This document shows positions 11,572 through 21,712 of a stretch of DNA of 64,000 nucleotides, in pieces. Numbering within the stretch: position 1 is the stretch's first letter; the number at the start of each line of letters is the position of its first letter. Position numbers and translations under genes: made by a program. The DNA is from Pseudovirgaria hyperparasitica (Eukaryota; Ascomycota; Dothideomycetes; Acrospermales; Acrospermaceae): NCBI RefSeq assembly GCF_010093815.1, contig NW_022985560.1, positions 865,501 through 929,500 of the forward strand. The letters run 5' to 3'. The notes beneath the pieces were generated by a model that worked only from the letters and a program-made list of their open reading frames with translations, had not been told where the DNA came from and did no database searches.

Positions 11572-14397
11572 ATGGTCAGTCGGAAGCCAGTCGCCGACAA
11601 TCTCGTTCCAAAACCGCTGTCCCAAGCCATCAACAACCCTCCGTACCCGATCAGTCCGACTGAAGACCATGCGCCGATGTCACAATCTCCTGCGACCGAA
11701 ACACAAGATATAACTCTTCACAATGCATCCGCAAGTCCGGAGACCCCTGCTTCTACATTGGAGACTTTGAAGCAGCTCCACGAACAGACTGATCCTAAGC
11801 AAAACCAGTCGGACTCGGATGATGATCACGAATGGGATTCGGATTTCGAAGAGATTGATGTAGATGAAGCCCCAAGAAAGCACGATTTGCCTGCAGCACT
11901 TAAAGTTGGTGGCTTGGCGTCTCCGAGACCACAGCCAGGTAGCCTCCCCTCGACACTGCGCGTTGGACCACCGGAAGGTGTGCCTAAGATATTTCGAGAG
12001 AGTCCTGATCCCACGCCACCCCTCGTTGAGCCATCTAGCTATACTGCGAGTACCACATCTAGCCAAGGTCTGCCTTTGCAGTCTCATAATCCCTACCTTA
12101 GTTACCAATCTACAGGACAATCAAGTGTGTCTAGTAAGGATGGTCTCGCCCAGCCTATCAAGACAGGTATGGCTGCAACGAATCCGTGGGCTGCCAGCTT
12201 GGCTGCGGTAGAGCTACCATCGCAGCGGACGCCCGTTGAAGAAGTATCAAGACTTTCTATGAGTGGACTTGAAGTCCACGACGCGGACGATTCGCCTGGG
12301 ACAAGTCACGCCCCAATAATCCCTAGCAGAGCTGAGGAACAATTAAAACGCCAAAACTCAAGTCCCTGGGATCCTGGCATGGATATATCGTCATTGGATG
12401 CCTTTAGCTCGCGTAACCATCGCCTGCCTTCTACGCAGGAAAATGATGAGAATCCGCAAACTCGAACTTGGCAGGAGCAGCAAGATTGGGAGCGCAGAGA
12501 ACGTGAAAAACAACAAATGGAGCTGGCGGCCGCAGCCGAAAGAGCACAAAAGCGCCAAGCAGAACAGAACGCCGAAGATGAATGGTTCAGAGGAGAAGCT
12601 GCTTTTAGTGCATCTCATTCAGCACATCAGCCGTCTCTACTCGATCAAGCTCTTCCTTTGCCACCACGGAATGATGCTGGGCCAATAAGACCACACGTCA
12701 ACACCGACGGTCAGCCAACCAGCAGACCTGAGATTGAAACACCTAGCACGAGATCCCAAAGGCAACGCAAAGAGCATTATCAGATCAAGCATATGCGATG
12801 GTACGATGCCAAGAAGCAAGGATTCCGACCAGCACCCATTCTTACACAAAATACGAATGGACCCTGCCCCTTACTTGGTCTTGTCAACGCTCTGGTCCTG
12901 TCGACGCCTCATGGAGAGGAAACGGCTTTGATAGAAACGCTACGAACCCGTGAACAAGTCAGCCTGGGACTCTTATTGGATGCTGTGTTCGATGAACTGA
13001 TGTCAGGTCGACGAGGAGATGCTGCGCAACAGCTTCCAGACGTTGGTGATTTGTATTCGTTTCTCGTAACATTACATACCGGTATGAATGTCAATCCACG
13101 TTTCGTCAAGGCCGATGGTGCACCAACTCGAGCGCCAAGCGGATTCGAGAGCACGAAAGAGCTACGGATGTATAGCACGTTCAACATCCCATTGATCCAT
13201 GGCTGGCTTCCGCCAAGTGAGTCTCGAGCATACGCCGCATTTGACAGGATAGCCCAGACGTACGAAGATGCACAGAACGTCCAGTTCCACGAAGAGGAGT
13301 TAGAGACAAAGCTACAGGCCCAAGGCCTGACACCTCAAGAGCAGGATATGTTTCAGGATTTACAGTCCATTAAGGACTTCTTCCGCACTTGGCCAACGCA
13401 ACTTACAGAATACGGGCTAGACGTCATCACGCAGAATATTAAGCCTGGCCAAGTGGCTATCCTGTTTCGGAACGATCATTTTTCAACACTGTATAAAGAG
13501 CCACGCACGGGGCGAATCTTCACGCTTGTCACCGATGCAGGCTATTCCCGCCATGAAGAGATCGTATGGGAAAGTCTTGTAGACGTGCATGGTCGAGGTA
13601 GCGAATTGTTCTCGGGCGACTTCAGACCAGTAGGTAATATGTCAGACGCCAATACTGTTAGCAATGAGGCCGAGGAACGCCCGATCAGGAGTTTACTGGA
13701 TGCCGATGATGATCAAGGTTGGCAAGCCGTAAGGAACAACCGAAGCGGTCAGCCTCGGCCACAAGATCCCGCGCCTCTCACAGGCTCCACTATAGAACCG
13801 ACCGCAGGATCGCCTCCCGCTGCTTCAACAGAACAGGAAGATCATGATCTTGCTCTAGCTTTACAGCTCCAGGAAGAAGAAGAGGATCGACATCGCCGAG
13901 ATTTAGCAGCTCGAAGACGACGCGAGAACGAGCTATCTGAGCAGTTCATATCTTCGAGCAATGGCAGAGATGGCACCGGTGCCTCCCCAGCTGGACTAGG
14001 TGGGCCGCAGATTCGACCGATGATCCCACCTCGAAGAACTCACAACAACAATGGAGGCAATGGTGCTGTATCAGCTCCATCTGATGGACATGAAGATGCG
14101 CCGCCCCCGACGTACGAACAAGCGGCAGCTGGTCGTCCTTATAACCCGCCTCGCACACACCCAGCGAGTGCCCATGCACCGATACAGCCTGCTCGGCCTG
14201 TAGCTACGAACCAAAGTGCATATACTCAGGCGAGTGGAGTCGGTGGTAGGAGGAGAGCTTCTGGACCAGGTCTTATAAGCCAAGTTCCCGGAAGTCGTTT
14301 ACCGGGGCGCCGTCCGATGTCGAGTGTAGGCCCAAATCAGCTGGGTCAAGGCCATGCTGCTACCGGTGAAGACCGCGAGAAGTGCATTGTCATGTAA
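11572..14397 (+). CDS. MINDY-type deubiquitinase with UIM-like motif and CaaX end
   Basis: A single exon of 941 aa. MINDY enzymes (human FAM63A/B, yeast Miy1) are cysteine proteases that trim Lys48-linked ubiquitin chains. The first 400 residues are disordered, with a charged helical stretch (WEQQDWERREREKQQ-like). The catalytic domain runs from about residue 400 to 690. It carries QNTNGPCPLLGLVNAL with Gln426 and the nucleophile Cys432, and NDHFSTLYK with the catalytic His636. A ubiquitin-interacting helix follows at about 757-772 (DHDLALALQLQEEEE). The last four residues are CIVM, a canonical CaaX box, so the protein is probably prenylated and membrane-bound; some animal MINDY proteins are also thought to end this way. 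The middle of the domain and the order of motifs match the family, so I am confident of the class. The chain preference is inferred. Confidence 0.92.
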   Translation: MVSRKPVADNLVPKPLSQAINNPPYPISPTEDHAPMSQSPATETQDITLHNASASPETPASTLETLKQLHEQTDPKQNQSDSDDDHEWDSDFEEIDVDEAPRKHDLPAALKVGGLASPRPQPGSLPSTLRVGPPEGVPKIFRESPDPTPPLVEPSSYTASTTSSQGLPLQSHNPYLSYQSTGQSSVSSKDGLAQPIKTGMAATNPWAASLAAVELPSQRTPVEEVSRLSMSGLEVHDADDSPGTSHAPIIPSRAEEQLKRQNSSPWDPGMDISSLDAFSSRNHRLPSTQENDENPQTRTWQEQQDWERREREKQQMELAAAAERAQKRQAEQNAEDEWFRGEAAFSASHSAHQPSLLDQALPLPPRNDAGPIRPHVNTDGQPTSRPEIETPSTRSQRQRKEHYQIKHMRWYDAKKQGFRPAPILTQNTNGPCPLLGLVNALVLSTPHGEETALIETLRTREQVSLGLLLDAVFDELMSGRRGDAAQQLPDVGDLYSFLVTLHTGMNVNPRFVKADGAPTRAPSGFESTKELRMYSTFNIPLIHGWLPPSESRAYAAFDRIAQTYEDAQNVQFHEEELETKLQAQGLTPQEQDMFQDLQSIKDFFRTWPTQLTEYGLDVITQNIKPGQVAILFRNDHFSTLYKEPRTGRIFTLVTDAGYSRHEEIVWESLVDVHGRGSELFSGDFRPVGNMSDANTVSNEAEERPIRSLLDADDDQGWQAVRNNRSGQPRPQDPAPLTGSTIEPTAGSPPAASTEQEDHDLALALQLQEEEEDRHRRDLAARRRRENELSEQFISSSNGRDGTGASPAGLGGPQIRPMIPPRRTHNNNGGNGAVSAPSDGHEDAPPPTYEQAAAGRPYNPPRTHPASAHAPIQPARPVATNQSAYTQASGVGGRRRASGPGLISQVPGSRLPGRRPMSSVGPNQLGQGHAATGEDREKCIVM

Positions 14398-14565
14398 GAT
14401 AGATTTTGGTCTGGATCTGAGCATTACTAGCGAGCGTTAAGAGGTCTTGGTGTGCATAGGGTCTGCTTTTCAAGTGTTTGAGTTTCCTTCCTATACCCAG
14501 CGTTGATAGACGTAGCGACGTCATAGTTCCACAGGTTCTTGGACTTTATCTCATCTACGCTGACC

Positions 14566-15424
14566 TCAGCTCTGCATTGCTTCCTGTAGCCCATTTGCGT
14601 AGTCAAAGGGAACTGCTCCTGTGATGGTCGGCATCCGCACGTTGCGCAAGACTTTGAAAGGGTCTAGAACTGTCCATGGCTTCCCATTCGACTCTGCTTG
14701 GATGGGAATTGACCGCAAACGTCGTATTTGCCCCTGATTTGAATCGAGAAGATAAATGTGTAGCCTATGCAAAGGCTTGCTTTCCGTCGCCGACGCCATC
14801 ACAGACACCAGCATCGATACCTGTTGCCTCAATCCAGCGGGCAATCCGGGCCCACCACAATTATACTTGACCATACCTATATTACATAAGCTTTAAAGCC
14901 CGCAGGGCATCAATCTCTCGACACAAAGACCTACCAGTATAACTATCCACCTGTTCCACATGTACAACATAGTTCCTAATCCTTGCCAGATACCCAATTC
15001 TAAATCCCAAAAACGGCAAGTCGCGATTTGGCATAAGATTACTCGCGAGCACAATCCAGCGATAAGCAAACTTGATACAATTATAGCTTATATTGATGAC
15101 GAAAGTATTTGTGCCATACATCTGATCGGCGCATTCGAAGTGCATTTGCTTGTTCACGGCGAGGAGGGATGTGCAGCCTCGCTGCCAGACGATGCCGTTG
15201 TCTATAGGTTTGGAGCGCACATCGGAGAAGTTTTTTTCAAGGAAATCGGTGCTGGGATACTCCGAGGGAAAGGGGGAGCGCAGCGAGGGAAAACGAGATT
15301 TGGTGGAGGTGTCTTGGGTTATGGTGGTTGTGCTGGGAAGGAGATGGGCGTAGATCTGTTGGCGAATTTCGAGAGGGAGTGTGAAGAACAGGGGGCTCTG
15401 AGGTTGCTGGGATACGAAAGACAT
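14566..15424 (-). CDS. Fungal DUF7730/2EXR-like protein of unknown function
   Basis: Two exons on the minus strand, 15424-14935 and 14876-14566, encode 266 aa. The intron starts GTAGGT and ends TATAG, and without it the frame would stop shortly after. The N-terminus carries FFTLPLEIRQQIYAHLL, and further on TSLLAVNKQMHFECADQMYGTN. These two blocks mark a very large fungal family with an F-box-like first helix pair, often named DUF7730 or 2EXR. Its members have no agreed biochemical role, so I give none. The gene ends 168 bp from the MINDY-type gene in convergent order. Confidence 0.65.
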
Positions 15425-16009
15425 GGCGTTGGTATTCTCTAGTAATGCTGTCTATGTCGAATGGAAGGTTGATGTGCTATTGCAAACATGTTGATATCGC
15501 GGGAGCAACGTGCACGACATGAGGCATTTTGAAGCTCGAATCCACTTTGACCCAATAAGCTTACTCGAGGTGATCTTGGCGCGCTAACCCCATTATCTTA
15601 GCGTCTGATACTGAATGGATATCCCTTCCAAGGTTCCAATTTCTTAACCTCTCTGCCTCCAGACTCATCTACAAGTTCCCTTATCTTCCCACACTCGCTT
15701 TCAATCACGATCATGGCGACCACTCCCAATCTCAGCTTTCTAAAGCTGGACTTGATAGTCAACACTTTTACCAACGTAACCATCCAAACTCCTTTTGATA
15801 GCCCCAAGGTAGGGGTTTACATCATTTGAGGCCTTGCGTTCCCCTCGACTCCAAAGACATCACCTGTCCTGGGTCGACTACCTATATCATATCGAATTTG
15901 ACCGAAGTCAAGTACAATTACAATTGAAAAGAAGAACATAACAGAAAGAAACAGAAAAAATAAACTGTAAAATAAATATAAACGTCACAGCTCAAGACAA
16001 ACCGTAAAC
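15425..16009. promoter_or_regulatory. Divergent intergenic region
   Basis: The 0.6 kb between the DUF7730-like gene and the F-box gene holds both upstream regions. The last 120 bases before the plus-strand start are A-rich, as usual for a fungal leader. No gene is seen. Confidence 0.5.
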
Positions 16010-17089
16010 ATGCTGTTCGAAGACTTCCCGACCGAGATTCTGGTGGACATATACCTGTCATGTACTACCATCATCGACACCATCAATCTCTCGACCACCT
16101 GTCACCGCTTCCGTCGCATCTACAAATCATCTCGTAACCTACCCATTCTTGAGCATGCTGCTGAATCGCAGTATGGTCCCTTACGCGACCTAACCCAACT
16201 TCTCACTCACAATGCGAGTCAAGCTGCGCACCTCAGCCGCGATGTACCATTTAACCTCTTACTGCTCAAGCAGATTGTCCACCATGGTCGCATAGCCGAG
16301 GAATGGTGTTCGCTGTACCCTTTCAAAAAATGGAAACACAACTTCGAGCACCGTCGCCTTTTGAAACCAGACGAATGCTTCCGCCTCCGTCGCGCGATCT
16401 ATCGGCTGTGGCTTTACACTCGTGCATTTCACAATCGTGCTCATCCTCGCGAGAGCCGTATGAACAAACTGGTTGTGCTTGATCGTGCCGCACTGTTGCA
16501 TAACTGGAGTACCGTCGAACTCGCCGAGATTGCTGATGTTCATGCCGTCATGCGGGAGGTGGTTCACTCAAACGTGTGCCCTTCGAACGGGACCATTGCT
16601 CGCAAGTTCAAGAAACGGCATCCGGACGGCTATGCTCCCCAGCTGCTGTTCAACATTCACCTCAACTATCCGCCGCCTCCGCAGACCCCTGCCGTGAACC
16701 CATTCTTCAGTCAATTTCACACAACACCCGATGTCCTCTCGAATCATCTCCACGCACACAACAATACGTCATGGCATTCACGCAAGTATCAGACTACCAG
16801 CTATCACGAGCCTGGAGGCGAGGGCTGGGGCGATGATATCCCTCATTATTATGTTGTCGAGGACATGCTCAAGCTAGATCCCGAACAGATCTTGTGGCTT
16901 AAAGAAAATGCACCACTGAAAGGACAAGTGGAGATGTATGTCAAGAGCCTTGGTGATTGGTTCGAGAACAACGGCGAGACGTGGGGCCAGACACTGGAAT
17001 GGGTCTTGGGTCAGAGAGGTGAAGAGCCTGACGATATCCTGGGTGCAGTAGCTGATGGAGAGCTCGGAATCGCGATCGTTGATGATTGA
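16010..17089 (+). CDS. F-box domain protein
   Basis: One exon of 359 aa. Residues about 4-40 (DFPTEILVDIYLSCTTIIDTINLSTTCHRFR) match an F-box, the Skp1-binding module of SCF ubiquitin ligases. The rest carries no leucine-rich repeats or WD40 blades that I can see; it has a helical middle, a proline-rich loop (YPPPPQTP) and an acidic end. Such single-F-box proteins are numerous in filamentous fungi, and their substrates are unknown. A role as an SCF substrate receptor is inferred from the F-box only. The A-rich leader just before the ATG supports this start. Confidence 0.8.
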   Translation: MLFEDFPTEILVDIYLSCTTIIDTINLSTTCHRFRRIYKSSRNLPILEHAAESQYGPLRDLTQLLTHNASQAAHLSRDVPFNLLLLKQIVHHGRIAEEWCSLYPFKKWKHNFEHRRLLKPDECFRLRRAIYRLWLYTRAFHNRAHPRESRMNKLVVLDRAALLHNWSTVELAEIADVHAVMREVVHSNVCPSNGTIARKFKKRHPDGYAPQLLFNIHLNYPPPPQTPAVNPFFSQFHTTPDVLSNHLHAHNNTSWHSRKYQTTSYHEPGGEGWGDDIPHYYVVEDMLKLDPEQILWLKENAPLKGQVEMYVKSLGDWFENNGETWGQTLEWVLGQRGEEPDDILGAVADGELGIAIVDD

Positions 17090-18223
17090 GAGGCCTATCT
17101 GGTCTCGCTTTGAATCATAATACTTCTTAGATAACTACTTGATCAAATCGGCCACCGACATTACTATAGTCGAGCACACTAGAACAGGGTCTAGTACACT
17201 TCTATAATCTACAAACCATCGACTAGATGTCGTGCTATAAAGAATATGTCCGACGCGGTTGAGCTTGCGTGTCTTTGGCTCGTATGCACTCAAGCCCAAG
17301 TCCACACGGCCTCAATGCTCCCCTCACTGTAGCTCTCACGCAACTCCACGGTGACAACGCCTCTGCGCCGGTGGCGGAGCCAGAAGGCACGTGATGTGTC
17401 AGATTATCGGCCCCAAGAGAAATAGTCGCTTACGTTCTCAGCATAAAGATAGAGTAAGACGGCGGAACAAAGCGCGCAGGATGTTGATTACCTTTACGAG
17501 ATGTTTAATATTGCACAACGCATAGTGTACGTTTAGAATGCCCATGAAGGCAACAGTGTACATACTATAAACTGTGTGTGTTATTACCCCACACTCAAAC
17601 CCCAGACCCCAGACTCGGAATGAACCCCGGACTTTCTGCTGCTACTGTACTTGGACTAGATACTCTTCTTTGATTGGTTGAGAGGTATTCTGCCAAGGAC
17701 CACACGTGGTCTCCCCACAGCAATGCGCCTTCCCTGACATAGCTGCGCGTGCCGATATATACGCATACTGAGCCCATGTCAACGCCGGGTCGTGGCCAAT
17801 GACAGCGTCACGTTTCCCATGTATCTTGGTACCTGCATGCCACCGGGCGCGATGGAAGCCGTCACGATGGACCGACGACACCACCCAAAGTCGACTGTGC
17901 TTGTCTCATGCTCCCTTTTCATCCCCTTCTGCTACATGTGCCCACCTCATGCTCCCTTCGTGCTTCGATCTTCATTCACTTTCCAGCGTCTGTGAACATC
18001 TGCTTCCTGTCGTGCTACATCAGCATCGTCTGCAGCTATAAAGTCTCGCAACTTGTATTGCTGTGTCTGTTGCGTCAGGAGTCAGCAGACCTTTCCCGGT
18101 CATCCTCCCATTCCCAGGTGTCAGCAATCATCAGACTCAACCCCGCATAGTCTTGAGACACCCACTGGATAAGTACGGGCGCACCCGTCGACTAAAAGCC
18201 CACCATTCTCAATATCAAGCCTT
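17090..18223. promoter_or_regulatory. Upstream region of the GH31 gene, no gene seen
   Basis: About 1.1 kb between two plus-strand genes. Pyrimidine-rich stretches and CATG/CCCAC motifs near 17900-18010 look like a fungal core promoter and leader. Short frames on both strands show no protein-like content. Confidence 0.45.
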
Positions 18224-20830
18224 ATGTTTGACAAGCTCAAAAGTAGCTTCCGGGACAGGTTCGAAGAGAAACTCCCTGCCAGGGTCAAAGACAGGATGCG
18301 TTACGAATTCGGTAAACAACATCGTTATTCCTTTCATACGGAGCCAGTGCCAAACCCCGAGGCAGTCATTCAGGGTGATAAGTATCGGTTCACTATTTTG
18401 ACTGATGGTCTCATCAGACTCGAATGGGCTGAAGACGGAAAGTTCGAGGATCGTTCTTCGACTTTTGCCCTGAACAGGAAACTAGCTGTGCCCAAGTATT
18501 ACCTCTGGGATCATGATGACAAAATTGAGATCGTTACGACCCGCTACCAGCTCTTCTATGACAAGAAAAAGTTTGGAAAGGAAGGTTTGTATATCAACCT
18601 CAAGGGCGACGTTGCTGGAGTATGGGCATATGGTGACGAGATCAAGGACCTTGGAGGCACCATTCGTACTCTGGACATGGTCAACGGCCGGGGAGACATG
18701 GGCCATGGTATAATGTCTCGATCTGGGTTTGGTAGGATCAATGACACGGACTCATTTTTGTTTGAGAAGAATGGCTGGGTCGGCACTCGCCAGACCGGCA
18801 ACCGATCTGATGAGTATCTCTTCTGTTACGGGCATGACTACAAGGCAGCACTCCAGGCCTATTACGCCATCTCCGGGAGCCAGCCCCTCCTGCCTCGGTA
18901 TGCACTTGGTAATTGGTGGACACGATATCACAAGTATACATCTCAAGAGTATCTTGAACTGATGGACCACTTTCGCGCCGATGAGGTCCCGTTTGCCATT
19001 CTTGTCATCGATATTTACTGGCACAAGGTCGATCTTCCTCCAGATTGGCCAGGATCCGGCTGGACCGGCTTCACCTGGGACCGTGATCTTATTCCTGACC
19101 CGGTAGGATTTCTCAAGCAGCTCAAGAATCGCGATCTGTATCTCACTGTCAATGACCATCCTGCTGAAGGTGTTCGTTGGTTCGAAGAACTATATGACAA
19201 GGTTGCTAGGCACATGGGTGTCGATCCTTCAACAAAGAAGACTATCGAATTTGATAGCGTTGATCGTCGATTCATGGATGCTTATCTTGACATTATCTGT
19301 CATCAGTTTGAAAGAGAGGGGATAGATTTTTGGTGGGTCGATTGGCAACAGGGTGAACACAGCAAGATCCCTTCCATCGATCCTCTGTGGATGCTAAACC
19401 ATTATCATTTCCTTGATAACGGACGCAACAACCACCGACCCCTGATATTATCACGCTTCGCTGGTCCAGGTTCCCATCGCTACCAAGTCGGCTTCTCAGG
19501 AGACGTATTGATGACATGGGAGTCTCTCAATTTCCAGCCTGAGTTCACAGCTACGGCTACCAACATTGGCTACGGGTGGTGGAGCCATGACATTGGCGGT
19601 CATATGCAAGGATATAAGGATGATGAGCTACAAACTCGATGGTACCAACTCGGCTGCTTCTCACCCATATTGCGTCTACATTGCAACAACAACATGTTCA
19701 ACTTCAAGGAGCCTTGGAAATTCGGCCCGGAATACTGCGCGATTATGGAAGACACATTGAGATTCCGCCACCGTCTCGTACCCTATCTCTACACCATGAA
19801 TCACCGCGCCGCAGTGCACGATATCCCACTCATCCACCCCATCTACTACGAGTACCCTGATCGCGAGCTGGCCTACAAGCACAAAAACAGTTTCTACTAC
19901 GGCAGTGAGCTCCTCGTTGCTCCTTGCACCTCTCCCCGCGCCAAAGACACATTGCACGGCCGCACTGACGTCTGGTTGCCACCTGACCGCTGGGTTGACA
20001 TCTTTACCGGCCTCATCTATGACGGCGAACGCGACCTCTCGCTCTATCGTCTTCTCTCTCAAGTCCCCGCCTTGGCCAAACAAGGCGCCATCATCCCACT
20101 GGACGCCGCATCTCCAATTCCCAACGGCGTGCCGAACCCACAAGCCATTGAAATAATCCTCGTAGTCGGTGCAGACGGCGCATTTACTCTTATCGAGGAC
20201 GATGGAAACGGTGAAAAGGCGTCCGATGGTGACTTCACCTTTATTTCCTCTCCTGACTCTTCTTCTTCTTCTTCTTCATCTACGAGTCCCAAGGCCGACG
20301 ATGAAGCTGACGCTCGCGCAGTCGAATTCTCCTCTACGCCCATCAAGTATGAACATAAAGCCGGTGTCCTGAGCGTCGGCGCCACAACACCCATGTCGTC
20401 CAGCATTCCTGCCTCCCGCTCATGGTCTCTCAAATTGCTCTCTCACACCCCCTCCTCCTCTACCTCCATCACCGCCAAGCGCGCCGATGGCCGTCCCATC
20501 CCCGTCACATCAACTCCCACACCAACAGGCACAAAGCTTCTACTTGGTAGCATCCCCAGCGACTCCGCCTGGAGCGTCAGCTTGGGTCCTGAACCAAGCC
20601 TTGACGTGCTGGATGCGACGAAACGCTGCTACGATATCTTGATCAATGCGTGGGGTGATTACGACTGGAAGCAGGATGTGTACATGGGGATTGCGGCTGA
20701 AGGCAGCTTGAACGAACGCATTGAGCGGACTAAGGGTAAGGGTGTCCAGGGAGATTTGTTGGGGGCGTTGTTGGAGGGCCTGCAGGCGGACTCGAGGTAT
20801 GCGGCGTCGTTGGATGGGAAGACGGCGTGA
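18224..20830 (+). CDS. Intracellular glycoside hydrolase family 31 enzyme
   Basis: One exon of 868 aa. Family 31 holds alpha-glucosidases, alpha-xylosidases and related retaining enzymes. The order is an N-terminal beta-sandwich (about 40-220), then the TIM barrel with LPRYALGNWWTRYHKYTSQE and a C-terminal beta domain. The presumed nucleophile is Asp373 in FWWVDWQQGEH and the acid/base Asp427 in GFSGDVLMTWE. The block DIGGHMQGYKDDELQTRWYQLG follows the second family signature. The nucleophile motif is VDWQQG rather than the common DMNE, placing it in a less-studied branch. There is no signal peptide, so it should act inside the cell, perhaps on a storage or recycled glycan; this is inference. 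A serine run (about residues 682-692) and other low-complexity insert interrupt the C-terminal domain. Confidence 0.9.
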   Translation: MFDKLKSSFRDRFEEKLPARVKDRMRYEFGKQHRYSFHTEPVPNPEAVIQGDKYRFTILTDGLIRLEWAEDGKFEDRSSTFALNRKLAVPKYYLWDHDDKIEIVTTRYQLFYDKKKFGKEGLYINLKGDVAGVWAYGDEIKDLGGTIRTLDMVNGRGDMGHGIMSRSGFGRINDTDSFLFEKNGWVGTRQTGNRSDEYLFCYGHDYKAALQAYYAISGSQPLLPRYALGNWWTRYHKYTSQEYLELMDHFRADEVPFAILVIDIYWHKVDLPPDWPGSGWTGFTWDRDLIPDPVGFLKQLKNRDLYLTVNDHPAEGVRWFEELYDKVARHMGVDPSTKKTIEFDSVDRRFMDAYLDIICHQFEREGIDFWWVDWQQGEHSKIPSIDPLWMLNHYHFLDNGRNNHRPLILSRFAGPGSHRYQVGFSGDVLMTWESLNFQPEFTATATNIGYGWWSHDIGGHMQGYKDDELQTRWYQLGCFSPILRLHCNNNMFNFKEPWKFGPEYCAIMEDTLRFRHRLVPYLYTMNHRAAVHDIPLIHPIYYEYPDRELAYKHKNSFYYGSELLVAPCTSPRAKDTLHGRTDVWLPPDRWVDIFTGLIYDGERDLSLYRLLSQVPALAKQGAIIPLDAASPIPNGVPNPQAIEIILVVGADGAFTLIEDDGNGEKASDGDFTFISSPDSSSSSSSSTSPKADDEADARAVEFSSTPIKYEHKAGVLSVGATTPMSSSIPASRSWSLKLLSHTPSSSTSITAKRADGRPIPVTSTPTPTGTKLLLGSIPSDSAWSVSLGPEPSLDVLDATKRCYDILINAWGDYDWKQDVYMGIAAEGSLNERIERTKGKGVQGDLLGALLEGLQADSRYAASLDGKTA

Positions 20831-20949
20831 TAGGGGCTAGGGAGGGGATGGAAGCTTTCAGGACTGAATGTCACTCGCTTTGTTGATGTATCTTCGATTT
20901 TGAATCTAGGACGTGTTGAATTTGTCTACAGTGTTTGTTTCAAGTGGTC

Positions 20950-21560
20950 GTACTTGACTTTGCCTGCTTCGATCCATCAATTCTTGATCTTGTGAATTTG
21001 AATTACCGCCAGGGAAAACAAGAGTCTATGTTTGCTTCCACGCAAGAACTAAGGGCCTGGATTTGTCATTTCGAAATCGAGACAAAGGTATACTGTTTTC
21101 GATATCCAGGTGGCCAGTGAACTTGAGCGCGGCGAATGATTCGCTTATCACCAGGCTTCTCTCTGTCCCCTCGCTCACCCATGTATCAATGTACCAGCAG
21201 TCATCGATATTGGAGATATTGGTGTCCCATCATCGACCGTTTTCTCGTACAATCTGGTCCGTCTCACAGTCGAATGCAACCATATAGTCATTCTCCCAGA
21301 TATCTGCGAGTATTCGGGAAGACTTGTTGCTTCAGCTGCGAGTCTCGCCTTCAATGGAAAGTAGAAAGCTCGGTGTTCGTGATGACAGCTTTGAAGCTGC
21401 GTATATTCTTCTATTCCAGAAACGCAGCGAGTGCTACGATCTTGCGAAACATTTCGACAGGGGAAGGACGGTCATTATGAACGGGTGTACTAGTTCAAAC
21501 GCTTGTTTTGTCAATAGGTGGAATTGCTTTAGTGAGAATGTGTTGGATGGCGCGGAGGCA
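20950..21560 (-). pseudogene. Possible decayed gene on the minus strand
   Basis: Reading the minus strand from about 21400 down to 21030 in one frame gives protein-like stretches (ILADIWENDYMVAFDCETD, then NIDDCWYIDTWVSEGTE and SFAALKFTGHLDIENS) with stop codons between them in the same frame. A plus-strand frame at 21324-21563 is also open but less protein-like. This could be a decayed gene, or a real one with introns I cannot place. I recognise no family. The remaining parts of 20831-21712 are the 3' ends of the flanking genes. Confidence 0.25.
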
Positions 21561-21712
21561 TAGACGGTGTCGCACAAAGGGGGTGCATGGCCGGCAGGGG
21601 AGGAATGCTGGATCTGAGTGGATAATTTCTAGAGATGAATGTTAATTTCAAGAACGTCGTAGAAGGTTAAATCGAAGCGAATTAATTCATTGTCAAGAAG
21701 GTCACACTTTAT

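Noticed and set aside
14876-14934. A frameshift breaking the DUF7730-like gene
   Set aside because: A normal short intron (GTAGGT to TATAG) joins both halves in frame.
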